Source of the DNA: Christiangramia salexigens
GTDB taxonomy: Bacteria; Bacteroidota; Bacteroidia; Flavobacteriales; Flavobacteriaceae
DNA length: 64,000 nt
Assembly (NCBI RefSeq): GCF_001889005.1
Contig: NZ_CP018153.1
Location: 1,212,501 to 1,276,500 of the forward strand
Direction of reading: 5' to 3'
Shown: one piece after another, positions 8,501 through 16,232 of the stretch
Numbering within the stretch: the stretch's first letter is position 1
Layout: every line of letters starts with the position of its first letter
The notes under the pieces: model-generated
What the model saw: only the letters and a program-made list of their open reading frames with translations
Databases searched by the model: none
Told to the model about the DNA's origin: nothing
Program-made: the position numbers and the translations under genes

Positions 8501-9028
8501 ATGAGAGATCTGGTCCTTGCATTCGCCTTGTTGTTCAGCCTCTATGTAACGGCTCAGGAAAGATCGAAATATCCGGAAGTCTTTCTGCGGGTCTACGATC
8601 AGCAGGGAAAAAAGATCGCTAAAGGCAGGATCCTTACTCTTAACGCTAATTCCCTTGAACTTCAGCGTAAAAAAATGAATCAGCATATTCCGGTAAGCGG
8701 TATAGGCTATATAAAGACCAGACACGCTCCGGGAAATAATGTTTTGATCGGTGCCACAGCCGGGGCCACTACTCTGGCTATTGCAGGAGTAGCTTCGGCA
8801 GATCCCGATGCCTTTATCTTTGGTTATAATGAAGGTGAGGGTGCTGCAGCCGGAGCAATTGTTGGCTCCATTGTGGGCGCTGCATTTGGTGGACTAACGG
8901 CTTTGTTTAAAAGATCCAAGACCTATCAGATCACCGGAAAAGATTCGCAGTGGATTAGGTTCCTTGAAGATATGGGCGGGCCGGATCCCGAAAAGATACT
9001 CGTGCTAAAAACACAAAATGATAATTAG
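8501..9028 (+). CDS. Exported protein with a glycine-zipper hairpin
   Basis: A 175-residue protein has a signal peptide ending 'LYVTAQ'. A beta-rich region follows (about 20-75; FLRVYDQQGKKIAKGRILTL). Two Gly/Ala-rich hydrophobic helices come next, at about 82-100 and 112-137 (GEGAAAGAIVGSIVGAAFGG), in the glycine-zipper pattern. The C-terminus is short and charged. Such helical hairpins insert in or associate with membranes. The N-terminal part may sense or bind ligand. The exact family is not known to me. It is followed by the DUF1059/TfoX pair after 26 bp and may be co-transcribed with it. Confidence 0.65.
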   Translation: MRDLVLAFALLFSLYVTAQERSKYPEVFLRVYDQQGKKIAKGRILTLNANSLELQRKKMNQHIPVSGIGYIKTRHAPGNNVLIGATAGATTLAIAGVASADPDAFIFGYNEGEGAAAGAIVGSIVGAAFGGLTALFKRSKTYQITGKDSQWIRFLEDMGGPDPEKILVLKTQNDN

Positions 9029-9054
9029 ACGAAACTCAATAAAATCAGAGGATT

Positions 9055-9294
9055 ATGAAAACGATGACATGCAGACAAATGGGAGGCGCCTGTGAACAGA
9101 AGTTCAGTGCCAATTCCTTTGATGAGATCTCGGAGCTTAGTAAAGAACATGGAATAGAAATGTTTCAAAAAGCCGATAAGCCACATTTTAGAGCCATGGC
9201 CAGAATGAAAGAGCTCATGAAAACGTCGGGCAGTATGACGGGATGGCTTAATTCTAAACGCCGGGAGTTCGATGCACTCCCCGAGGATGAATAG
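9055..9294 (+). CDS. DUF1059 domain protein
   Basis: This 79-residue protein begins MKTMTCRQMGGACEQKF, the hallmark of DUF1059, with two Cys residues. It continues with 'SFDEISELSKEHGIEMF' and a helical end. The function of the domain is unknown. It is separated from the next gene by only 3 bases, so the two are almost certainly co-translated. Confidence 0.85.
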   Translation: MKTMTCRQMGGACEQKFSANSFDEISELSKEHGIEMFQKADKPHFRAMARMKELMKTSGSMTGWLNSKRREFDALPEDE

Positions 9295-9297
9295 ATT

Positions 9298-9642
9298 ATG
9301 GCCTACGATGAATTTCTCGCAGAACGGATTCGCGGAGTCCTGAACAGAAAGAAGCTGCATTTTCTGGAAAAGAAGATGATGGGTGGTCTCTGCTATATGG
9401 TAGATGACAAGATGTGCGTGGGTGTGGTAAAGAACGAGCTTATGGCGCGTATTGGTCCCGAAGCCTACAAAAAAGCCTTAACAATTAAAGGCTCTAAACT
9501 GATGAATTTTACGGGTCGTCCCATGAAGGGTTTTGTTTTTGTGCAACCCGAAGCTCTGGACATGCAGGATGATCTGGAATACTGGATAGAGCTTAGTCTT
9601 GCCTTTAATCCAATAGCCAGGTCTTCCAAAAAGAAAAAATAA
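9298..9642 (+). CDS. TfoX/Sxy N-terminal domain protein
   Basis: The 114-residue protein is a stand-alone TfoX N-terminal domain. It has 'MAYDEFLAERIRGVL' at the start, 'EKKMMGGLCYMVDDKMCVGV' in the middle and 'GRPMKGFVFV' near the end. Full TfoX/Sxy activates competence genes in gamma-proteobacteria through a two-domain protein. The single N-terminal domain is widespread in Bacteroidetes without known link to competence. The Lys-rich tail (SSKKKK) could contact nucleic acid. It sits directly behind the DUF1059 gene. Confidence 0.85.
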   Translation: MAYDEFLAERIRGVLNRKKLHFLEKKMMGGLCYMVDDKMCVGVVKNELMARIGPEAYKKALTIKGSKLMNFTGRPMKGFVFVQPEALDMQDDLEYWIELSLAFNPIARSSKKKK

Positions 9643-9692
9643 TTATATTGCTAAGCATTTATTTGTCAGTCGTTTAATTAATAAGGCAAACT

Positions 9693-10154
9693 ATGAACCT
9701 TCGCAATCTGTTCCATCTTATCAGTTATTTACAATATCCATTAATGTTTATCGCATTTGCCTTTCTGGTATTGATGTATAATGATATCTTCAAGCACAGT
9801 CCCCTCACCGAGGTACTTCAGAACCTGAATAATATCCTGGTCTTTCTGGGGCTGGCCATCACATTTTCCACCCTGCAGGATACAACAAAGACTCAGAACA
9901 ACTTTTCCAAAAAGATCTATGAAAACCCAAAAAAAGCAAGGATCTTTTTGATCTACATAGGCTTCTTTGCCTGTATCATGATCCTGCTTGGTCTGGTAGG
10001 CTTCTTTAGCACTCAGAACTCGGCTCTGGAAGAGATCTCTCTTGGGGTGCTTATTTTTGGGATAGGCCTGGTAAGTCTTTTAAAAACGGCACTGGAGCTT
10101 TTTGAGAATCACCGGCTGGATAAGATCGAGGCGGTAAGGCTTAGAAAGATTTAG
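9693..10154 (+). CDS. Four-helix membrane protein of unknown function
   Basis: A 153-residue protein has hydrophobic segments at about 14-30, 44-60, 85-106 and 118-135. A charged linker (DTTKTQNNFSKKIYENPKK) lies between the second and third, and the C-terminus is basic. The pattern suggests an inner-membrane protein with both ends inside. I cannot assign a family beyond a conserved type seen in Flavobacteriaceae. Confidence 0.65.
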   Translation: MNLRNLFHLISYLQYPLMFIAFAFLVLMYNDIFKHSPLTEVLQNLNNILVFLGLAITFSTLQDTTKTQNNFSKKIYENPKKARIFLIYIGFFACIMILLGLVGFFSTQNSALEEISLGVLIFGIGLVSLLKTALELFENHRLDKIEAVRLRKI

Positions 10155-10373
10155 ATCACATTAATAGTTAGTTCAGCATACTCCGGACTCCTTCTCCAGG
10201 CTTTGTTAAAAACCTGTTTATATAATTTTCAGGCCTAAACGTTGTATTTCTTAGAATTGCTGTAGGTTTAGGGAAAATTAGTTTTATCGCGAAGTTCTGG
10301 CAGTTATTCGGCGAATTTAAGAAAGGTAAAACTAGTTGTAAACAATTTTTAAACAAAAAATAACTTTTAATTT

Positions 10374-11135
10374 ATGGCAAAATATTTAAGAACTTCAAGC
10401 ATTACTGCTGAATTAGAAAATTTAATAAGAGATGCAAGAAAAGAATTATATATAATTAGCCCCTATTTAAAATTATCCGATCATATAAAAGAATTATTAA
10501 ATGATAAGGAAAGAGAAAAAGTCGAAGTAAGAATAATTTTTGGTAAACAAGAACTTGCACCAACTGAAATGAGTTACTTAGAAGATTTAAAATATGTCCG
10601 ATTATATTTTTCTAAAAATCTTCATGCAAAATGTTATTTGAATGAGTCGAAAATGATAATTGCTTCAATGAATTTATATGAGTTCTCACAACAAAACAAT
10701 AGAGAAATGGGAATTCTGATTGACAAAGAAAATGAAGAGGATATATCTGTATATGAAGAAGCTACAAAAGATATTGAATCAATAGTTCATAACAGTGAAG
10801 ATTTTTCTTATGTCAAAGCTCCTCAGAAACGATTTTTAAAAGATTCTAAGAATACAATTTCATCGGAAACTACGGCTCCGAAAACCAACGGATTTATAAA
10901 AAGAGATTTTTCTAAATCAGCCTATAAAACAACAAAAGAATTATCAGAAATAACAGGAATCAGCAGCCGTCAGATTAATTCCACCTTAAAGAAAAATGGG
11001 TTTATGATTAAAAAAGATGATGATTGGGTTGCTACAAAAAAAGGAGAAGAGTTTGGGGGAGTTCAAAAAGAAGGGCAATATGGGAAATTTATAGTTTGGC
11101 CAGAGGAAATTACATCTGAATTGAGTTTATCGTAA
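10374..11135 (+). CDS. PLD-like (single HKD) protein with C-terminal winged-helix region
   Basis: The 253-residue protein has an N-terminal phospholipase D-like domain (about 1-135). It holds one HxK motif, 'LHAKCYL', followed by 'IIASMNLYEFSQQNNREMG'. A linker leads to a C-terminal region (about 180-253, 'TTKELSEITGISSRQINSTL') that reads as a helix-turn-helix or phage-antirepressor-like domain. Single-HKD proteins usually dimerise to form one active site and include nucleases such as BfiI and Nuc. A DNA-acting enzyme is thus plausible. The gene is visibly more AT-rich than its neighbours and ends beside an inverted repeat, suggesting recent acquisition, perhaps as a defence gene. Function is unproven. 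Confidence 0.75.
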   Translation: MAKYLRTSSITAELENLIRDARKELYIISPYLKLSDHIKELLNDKEREKVEVRIIFGKQELAPTEMSYLEDLKYVRLYFSKNLHAKCYLNESKMIIASMNLYEFSQQNNREMGILIDKENEEDISVYEEATKDIESIVHNSEDFSYVKAPQKRFLKDSKNTISSETTAPKTNGFIKRDFSKSAYKTTKELSEITGISSRQINSTLKKNGFMIKKDDDWVATKKGEEFGGVQKEGQYGKFIVWPEEITSELSLS

Positions 11136-11153
11136 AAAACTGTTTACAACAAC

Positions 11154-11263
11154 GGTTATCGCAAATAGCCGGCACCGTTAGAAAGAAAATATTTAACTGG
11201 ACCAACTATTAAAATACTAAGCCGACAAATCCGAGACCCCTACTCCGCCAACTTGCGTTAACC
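11154..11263. repeat. Long inverted repeat bounding a ~110-bp non-coding segment
   Basis: GGTTATCGCAA at 11154-11164 pairs with TTGCGTTAACC at 11253-11263 (10 of 11). The outer CAACAACGG side also matches CCGTTG just beyond. The segment lies between the PLD gene and the next gene and could be a recombination site or a mobile-cassette end. Confidence 0.55.
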
Positions 11264-11295
11264 GGGACCGTTGCCATTTATCGAATACGCAAATC

Positions 11296-12306
11296 ATGAA
11301 AAAATATTTACTTCTATTAAGTCTTTTAATTCCTTCACTCTTAATTTCTCAGGAAATAGATAGCGAAATTCAAAAGCTTTCAAATAAAATAGTACCAGAA
11401 TTTTGTGGATGTTTACAAGAATATGACGTGCTACAATTTGATGATAAATTTGGTAACTGTTTCGCTTTAAATCTGCAAAAATATGAGAATGAGATGAGTC
11501 CTTTTTTCTCTAATGATACAACAAAAGCAGGTCAGGACCAGAATGATAAGTTCATTAAAGATCTTTTGATGGGTATGCAGGCGAAATTATTCAGTGAATG
11601 CCCCGAATACTTTCAATTCGTTAAAAATCTCAAGGATAATGCAATTGGAAAATTAAGATCAACTGATACTAAGGCAAGATTAGATTCCTTAAACTCTATA
11701 GCCGACTCAGAAAAAGATCATAGGTATCGGTATATGAAAGCATCCATGCTTTTCGCAAATAAAGATTACGAAAAAGCGCAAAATGAAATATATAATGGTC
11801 TTGCGTTAAAAGAAGACAAGGAAAGTTTTAAAGTACTTCTTGCATGGATCCATGAAGAGCAAAATAATCCAGCAAAGGCGGTTAAAATATATGATGAGCT
11901 TTTTCAAGAAACCGGCAAGATAGAATTGATGTTATTCAGAGAATTTAATGAAAGCAAACTGAAAGGCAGAAAGAAGTCTAACAGGACATGCTCTCAATTT
12001 AGAACCGGCAAATTCAAAATGGGAGGTACAGATGACAGAAGATTGGTTTTTGTAGAAAGAACAGAGGATGTACAAATTGAAACTTGTCCGGAAGATGATT
12101 CAGTTACAAAGATGGAAATTGAATGGATAGATGATTGTAACTATGTCCTAAAATATATTGAAAGTTCAGAATCCTATATGGATGAATATATTGGTAAAGA
12201 ATTGAATGTAAAAATTCTTGAAACCACTGGCAACTCTATGAAATTCAAAGCTACTATGGAAGGCGTTGATTATGTTATGATCGATGAAATGCAAAAAGTG
12301 GAATAA
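11296..12306 (+). CDS. Exported TPR-like protein with C-terminal beta domain
   Basis: A 336-residue protein starts with a signal peptide (LLLLSLLIPSLLISQ). An N-terminal helical domain has Cys residues in 'EFCGCLQEY', 'GNCFAL' and 'SECPEYF', which may pair in the periplasm. The middle ('YRYMKASMLFANKDYEKAQNEI') has two tetratricopeptide-like helical repeats. The last 100 residues ('CSQFRTGKFKMGGTDDRRLVF') resemble small lipocalin-like proteins of Flavobacteriaceae that carry a Cys pair. I cannot name the function. The gene directly follows the inverted repeat at 11154-11263. Confidence 0.65.
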   Translation: MKKYLLLLSLLIPSLLISQEIDSEIQKLSNKIVPEFCGCLQEYDVLQFDDKFGNCFALNLQKYENEMSPFFSNDTTKAGQDQNDKFIKDLLMGMQAKLFSECPEYFQFVKNLKDNAIGKLRSTDTKARLDSLNSIADSEKDHRYRYMKASMLFANKDYEKAQNEIYNGLALKEDKESFKVLLAWIHEEQNNPAKAVKIYDELFQETGKIELMLFREFNESKLKGRKKSNRTCSQFRTGKFKMGGTDDRRLVFVERTEDVQIETCPEDDSVTKMEIEWIDDCNYVLKYIESSESYMDEYIGKELNVKILETTGNSMKFKATMEGVDYVMIDEMQKVE

Positions 12307-12385
12307 GAGCACGATGGCTGCTCTACATAGCATCGGGACCCATCCCTACCCTTGTGAATTTTATTATTACTTCTAAAATCAAAAG

Positions 12386-12634
12386 ATGAAAAAAATATAC
12401 ATCACATTAATTCTCCTGGTATTTATAGCCTACGAAGCTTATAGCCATGATGCAATAGAGCATGATACTAAACAAACGGTGATAAGCAACGGTATTGGCC
12501 TTGGAAGCGTAATTGCCGGTGTCACCTCCTGGGAAAGAAACAGATCTGTTTTGCTGGCTGTAATACACGGCTTTTTTAGCTGGTTCTATGTCCTTTATTT
12601 TGTACTTACCAGACAAAGATCTGAGAGAAAATAA
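12386..12634 (+). CDS. Small membrane protein
   Basis: The 82-residue product has an N-terminal signal-like hydrophobic helix (about 4-18), a His/Asp-containing exposed stretch, a Gly-rich hydrophobic segment near 35-47, and a final transmembrane helix (about 54-75) with a basic end. The segment 'ERNRSVLLAVIHGFFSWFYV' resembles small conserved membrane proteins of Flavobacteriaceae. Function is unknown. Confidence 0.6.
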   Translation: MKKIYITLILLVFIAYEAYSHDAIEHDTKQTVISNGIGLGSVIAGVTSWERNRSVLLAVIHGFFSWFYVLYFVLTRQRSERK

Positions 12635-12800
12635 GCATCAACAGATTCTAATTTCAATCATATAAAACATATTTAAATTATAAGTAAGCATCTGAAATCA
12701 GATCAGATCTTCATGTTACGAATGGCTTCCCTACACTATTCTTTTGTCATACAAGACCGTTTTAAAATAATAGATACATCAACAACTTAATCATCATCAC

Positions 12801-13391
12801 ATGGGAAATCAGTTCAAAAAAATAATGTCTGAACGCACAGACGAGCAACTCATCGAGATCGTCACTAAAGGCAAGAGAAAATATAACCAGTAAGCCATTG
12901 AGTCGGCTATAGAAGAGCTCGTACAAAGAAATATAGACCCGGCAGAATTTGATCAGGGCGAGGCTTTAAAGTATCCGGACTCCCAATCACAACCGGAAGC
13001 AGCAGACACCGGACAAAGATTTTTTAATTATATCATAGACTCTATTGTGGGTTATATTTTTGTGGTCATAGTATTTGTGATATTGCTCAATTTTATTCCT
13101 GCGAGCATTTTGGAGAACCCATTAGTATCTTTACTTATTATAAGTGGGATCTTTTTGGTTTACTATAATATGATGGAGGTTGTCTTTCAAAAGACCCTTG
13201 GAAAATTTATTACCAGAACCAGAGTGGTAACGGCGAATGGCAGGAAACCCAAAGAGAAGGATATTATCCTGAGAACCTTCTGCAGGTTTATTCCCTTCGA
13301 TAATTTTTCCTATATAGGCGGCGGTAATGGCTTCCACGATCAATTTTCTAAAACCAAGGTGATCAAAGATAAAAGGAACCGATCTTTTTAG
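12801..13391 (+). pseudogene. RDD-family membrane protein gene with in-frame TAA
   Basis: ATG 12801 opens a frame that hits TAA at 12891-12893 after 30 codons. The same frame then continues unbroken to 13391, coding 'AIESAIEELVQRNIDPAEF' and a membrane domain with Arg in 'FITRTRVVTANG' and the usual RDD ending 'GFHDQFSKTKVI'. Restoring one codon (a Glu GAA would fit the family) gives about 196 residues. The downstream part could still be made from ATG 13047, but that lacks the first transmembrane segment's lead-in and the cytoplasmic head. RDD proteins are small membrane proteins of largely unknown function, some linked to ion exchange. Confidence 0.75.
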
Positions 13392-13489
13392 AACTGCTAT
13401 GGAAAACTGACCGGGCTCTTCCAAAGAAAAGAATTAAATTCGCGTCTTGAAAAATAAAATTTAAATCTGTCCTAAATAAGTAGCTTACG

Positions 13490-13945
13490 ATGAACCCACA
13501 AGACAGCTCCCGCGAAGACCTTCAGGAAACGGAAATACAGCATGCACGCGAGACAAGACATTCTCAAGATCTGCCTCGCTTATATTCCAAACGGGTGATC
13601 TGGGCCTTTGCGATCCTCTTCTCCACCCTCTTTGCCGCCGTATTGCTTATGAGCAACATGAAGAGCATGGACGAGAAAAAAGGCAGAATGCAGGTGCTTA
13701 TCTTTGGGATCCTTTTTACTATAGGTGTTGGGATTAGTGTGGAGACCACGCAGGCGAGCTCCAATCTGGCTTTGCCGCTTAATCTACTTGGAGGGATCAT
13801 CCTGAACGAATATTTCTGGAACCGCTATATTGGGAAAGAGCAGGAATTCGAAAAGAAGAATTGGACCAAACCAGCCATCATCTCCATTCTTATATGTATC
13901 CCATTCGCGCTTCTTCTCATCTTTGGTCAGAAGTTCGGTCTATAA
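13490..13945 (+). CDS. Uncharacterised membrane protein
   Basis: A 151-residue protein has a charged N-terminus of about 33 residues, then hydrophobic segments at about 36-54, 67-83, 91-108 and 128-147. It is likely an inner-membrane protein. No family is recognised. It is followed after 24 bp by another small membrane protein gene, and the two may form an operon. Confidence 0.6.
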   Translation: MNPQDSSREDLQETEIQHARETRHSQDLPRLYSKRVIWAFAILFSTLFAAVLLMSNMKSMDEKKGRMQVLIFGILFTIGVGISVETTQASSNLALPLNLLGGIILNEYFWNRYIGKEQEFEKKNWTKPAIISILICIPFALLLIFGQKFGL

Positions 13946-13969
13946 AAACAAATTGCATAATATCTGCAT

Positions 13970-14362
13970 ATGGACAAATTACTGCCTCATTCGGTCAAGA
14001 ATATTGCATTGATAAGCCTGCTGATCCTCGGGATAATTTGGCTAACTGGTTTTACTCCGGCTGCTATTTTTGAACTTGAAAGTGAAAATGCTTTATGGGT
14101 CCTAAAGGATTTGTTCCTGCTATGCCTGCTCCTTCTTAGCTTTTCAAAAGAAAAACAGGAATCGGAAGCAGTCCGGAGTTTAAGGTATAAAAAACTTGCA
14201 GGCGCAGTGATCTTTGCCGCTCTTAGCATTTCTCTGGGTTCACTTTACAGCCTTATCATTGGTTCAGGAATATATAAACAGGTTTCCGGCTATGAGATCT
14301 TGGTCATTTTGCTCATCTTTTATCTGCTTACCTTCAACTTTGCCAAATTCAATCAGCAGTAA
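13970..14362 (+). CDS. Small membrane protein, paralogue of the XRE-linked one at 18250
   Basis: A 130-residue protein has four hydrophobic segments (about 11-30, 43-58, 74-93, 106-123). The cytoplasmic loop 'LLLLSFSKEKQESEAVRSLR' lines up with 'GLLLVSISKEKIEDEFIVKLR' of the protein encoded at 18250, which is paired with an XRE regulator. Here no regulator gene follows, so this copy appears to be an orphan of that system. Function is unknown. Confidence 0.65.
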   Translation: MDKLLPHSVKNIALISLLILGIIWLTGFTPAAIFELESENALWVLKDLFLLCLLLLSFSKEKQESEAVRSLRYKKLAGAVIFAALSISLGSLYSLIIGSGIYKQVSGYEILVILLIFYLLTFNFAKFNQQ

Positions 14363-14577
14363 TTTCAATAAGGATTCATCCCGAAGCATTGAACTGTTAA
14401 TTTCTTTAATTCACCGATAATTATAATTTCCTATCAGCTCGGTCTGTAAAGAGGCTTATAGCGGACAAGTATTTTCGGAAACTGTTAAATAACAGCGCTT
14501 TAACTTTTTTAAAACTTTTTTACGGAAGCTTATTCTTTATCTTAGAAAAAAAGAATTGTTAACCAAAAAAACTGAAA

Positions 14578-15255
14578 ATGAAAGTATTATTTGTTTTGAC
14601 CTCTCATGATGAACTAGGAGATACCGGGAATAAGACCGGCTTCTGGGTAGAAGAGTTCGCAAACCCCTATTATACCCTTTTAGATAAGGGAGTTGATATC
14701 ACCGTAGCGACACCTAAAGGTGGAAAAGCACCTATAGATCCAAGTAGTGATACTCCCGATGCACAGACCGAAGATACCAAACGCTTTCACAAGGATGAAG
14801 CCGCTCAAAAAGTGATAAATAATACCGTGAAATTATCTGAAGTAAAAGAAGGTGATTTTGATGCGGTGTTCTATCCAGGTGGTCATGGACCGCTTTGGGA
14901 TCTTTCTCAGGATACGACTTCTATAAAACTCATAGAAAGCTTTAATGCGGCAAAGAAACCTATAGGTTTTGTTTGTCACGCACCTGCCGCGCTTAAGAAT
15001 GTAAAAGGCGAAAACGGTGAACCTCTCGTAAAAGGTAAAAAAGTGACCGGATTTACTAATACCGAAGAGGAAGCCGTACAATTAACCAATGTGGTCCCGT
15101 TTCTGGTTGAAGATATGTTGAAGGAAAACGGAGGTGAATATTCCAAAGCCGGTGACTGGGAGGAATATGCCCTTACAGACGGTAACCTGATCACAGGACA
15201 AAATCCTGCATCATCAGGTCTGGTAGCAACCAAGCTTTACCAGATGCTGAATTAA
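14578..15255 (+). CDS. DJ-1/PfpI superfamily protein, Hsp31-like glyoxalase type
   Basis: A 225-residue cytoplasmic protein carries the DJ-1/PfpI nucleophile elbow 'GFVCHAPAAL' (Cys near residue 132), preceded by 'FYPGGHGPLWDL'. The opening 'LFVLTSHDELGDTGNKTGFW' and overall length match the Hsp31-like glyoxalase III/deglycase group, which acts on methylglyoxal and related aldehydes. A strong terminator follows. A secreted paralogue lies 2 kb downstream behind a TetR gene and an enone reductase, which supports a role in reactive carbonyl stress. The exact substrate is inferred. Confidence 0.87.
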   Translation: MKVLFVLTSHDELGDTGNKTGFWVEEFANPYYTLLDKGVDITVATPKGGKAPIDPSSDTPDAQTEDTKRFHKDEAAQKVINNTVKLSEVKEGDFDAVFYPGGHGPLWDLSQDTTSIKLIESFNAAKKPIGFVCHAPAALKNVKGENGEPLVKGKKVTGFTNTEEEAVQLTNVVPFLVEDMLKENGGEYSKAGDWEEYALTDGNLITGQNPASSGLVATKLYQMLN

Positions 15256-15263
15256 TATTTGAG

Positions 15264-15305
15264 TCTGAGCTCCATATTAATTGTATGGAGCTCAGATCTT
15301 GTTTC
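15264..15305 (+). terminator. Terminator after the DJ-1-like gene
   Basis: A perfect 13-bp stem (TCTGAGCTCCATA with its complement) and a 7-base loop are followed by a T-rich tail. The tail is interrupted, so termination strength is uncertain. Confidence 0.7.
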
Positions 15306-15342
15306 ATAAAAAACCTAATTGATAATTTTATAACCCTACATT

Positions 15343-15513
15343 ATGAAATGTCCTGTTTGCGGTAAAGAAGACAAGGTAATTCCAATTCAATACGGAGCAC
15401 CTACTCCGGATGCTTTTGAACTAGAAAAAGCCGGCCAGCTAATTTTGGGAAGCTATATCATTTCGAGTTTTCCTTCAGACTGGTATTGTAAGAGAGACGA
15501 TCTGGAATTCTGA
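15343..15513 (+). CDS. Small zinc-ribbon-like protein (56 aa)
   Basis: The frame gives MKCPVCGKEDKVIPIQYG, then 'GAPTPDAFELEKAGQLILG', and ends 'DWYCKRDDLEF'. The CPVC pair at residues 3-6, the PTPDAFE helix and the end pattern match a common family of roughly 55-70-residue zinc-ribbon proteins. Those normally end in a second CxxC (CKDCG-like). Here only one Cys remains at the C-terminal knuckle, so zinc binding may be altered or the Asp pair may substitute. The function is unknown. It lies between the DJ-1 gene and the TetR gene, on the same strand. Confidence 0.65.
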   Translation: MKCPVCGKEDKVIPIQYGAPTPDAFELEKAGQLILGSYIISSFPSDWYCKRDDLEF

Positions 15514-15544
15514 TCTACTCTTCTTACCTGGTATTCTTAACATT

Positions 15545-15559
15545 CCCGAGTGACTCGGG
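15545..15559. repeat. 15-bp palindrome CCCGAGTGACTCGGG
   Basis: A perfect palindrome with one central base lies between the zinc-ribbon gene and the TetR promoter. No T run follows. It could be a weak terminator stem or a second protein-binding site. Confidence 0.4.
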
Positions 15560-15587
15560 TTAAATCTTTCATAAAGGTCTTTAAAAA

Positions 15588-15601
15588 AATGAACGTTCAT
15601 T
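15588..15601. promoter_or_regulatory. Probable TetR operator (AATGAACGTTCATT)
   Basis: A perfect 14-bp palindrome of the TGAACGTTCA type seen in many TetR/AcrR operators lies just upstream of the -7 box and 34 bp before the TetR start codon. Binding here would block the promoter, indicating autoregulation of the TetR-reductase-DJ-1 operon. Assignment to this regulator is inference from position and symmetry. Confidence 0.7.
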
Positions 15602-15610
15602 CTTTTTTTA

Positions 15611-15618
15611 TAGCTTTG
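15611..15618 (+). promoter_or_regulatory. -7 promoter element TAGCTTTG of the TetR operon
   Basis: An exact TAnnTTTG match 10 bp after the operator palindrome and 17 bp before ATG 15635. The operator occupies the region between the two promoter elements. Confidence 0.65.
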
Positions 15619-15634
15619 CAGCAGAATTAAGAAT

Positions 15635-16213
15635 ATGAACGCAGTTCCAAAAAGTCAGATCAAGAAAGAGGCCCTCGTAAGAGCTACTATTCACCTGGTG
15701 AACAATAATGGGTTTCATGCAACCCCTATGTCCAGGATAGCTAAAATGGCTAATGTTTCGCCTGCGACCATTTACCTGTATTTTGAAAATAAACAGGATC
15801 TGGTAAATAAGGTCTACATAAAAGTGAAGACTGCCTTTACAGATCATGCTTTTAAGGATTATAACGAAAACATGTCGGTGGCCGATGGTTTTGAGAACAT
15901 CTGGAAGAACATTGCCCAATTCAAATTAAATGAAGTTGAAGAAGCCATGTTCCTTTCCCAGTGTGACAATACACCAATGATAGATGAAGAAAGCCGGCAG
16001 GAAGGTCTGAAACACCTGCAACCCCTGCTCGATCTTTGGGAACGCGGTAAGAAGGAAGGAAGTATTAAACCCCTCTCCCCTTACCTTTTGTATGCTTATA
16101 GCATTTATCCCATAGCCTTTCTGATGAATTCGCAAAAGCGTGGAGCGATAGAACTCAGCCCCGAACAGATCGAAGAAGCTTATCAGGCTGCCTGGGACAG
16201 CATTAAATTATAG
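15635..16213 (+). CDS. TetR/AcrR family transcriptional regulator
   Basis: The 192-residue protein has a typical TetR N-terminal HTH. It shows 'ALVRATIHLVNNNGFHATPMSRIAKMANVSPATIYLYFENKQDL' in pieces at about residues 12-55, with the recognition helix around ATIYLYF. The C-terminal ligand-binding helices (about 60-190) are variable, as usual. It heads a tight operon with an enone/alkenal reductase (19 bp gap) and an exported DJ-1-like protein (20 bp gap). A perfect palindrome in its promoter suggests self-repression relieved by a small electrophile or related ligand. Confidence 0.92.
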   Translation: MNAVPKSQIKKEALVRATIHLVNNNGFHATPMSRIAKMANVSPATIYLYFENKQDLVNKVYIKVKTAFTDHAFKDYNENMSVADGFENIWKNIAQFKLNEVEEAMFLSQCDNTPMIDEESRQEGLKHLQPLLDLWERGKKEGSIKPLSPYLLYAYSIYPIAFLMNSQKRGAIELSPEQIEEAYQAAWDSIKL

Positions 16214-16232
16214 AACTAAGAAAGACAAGATT

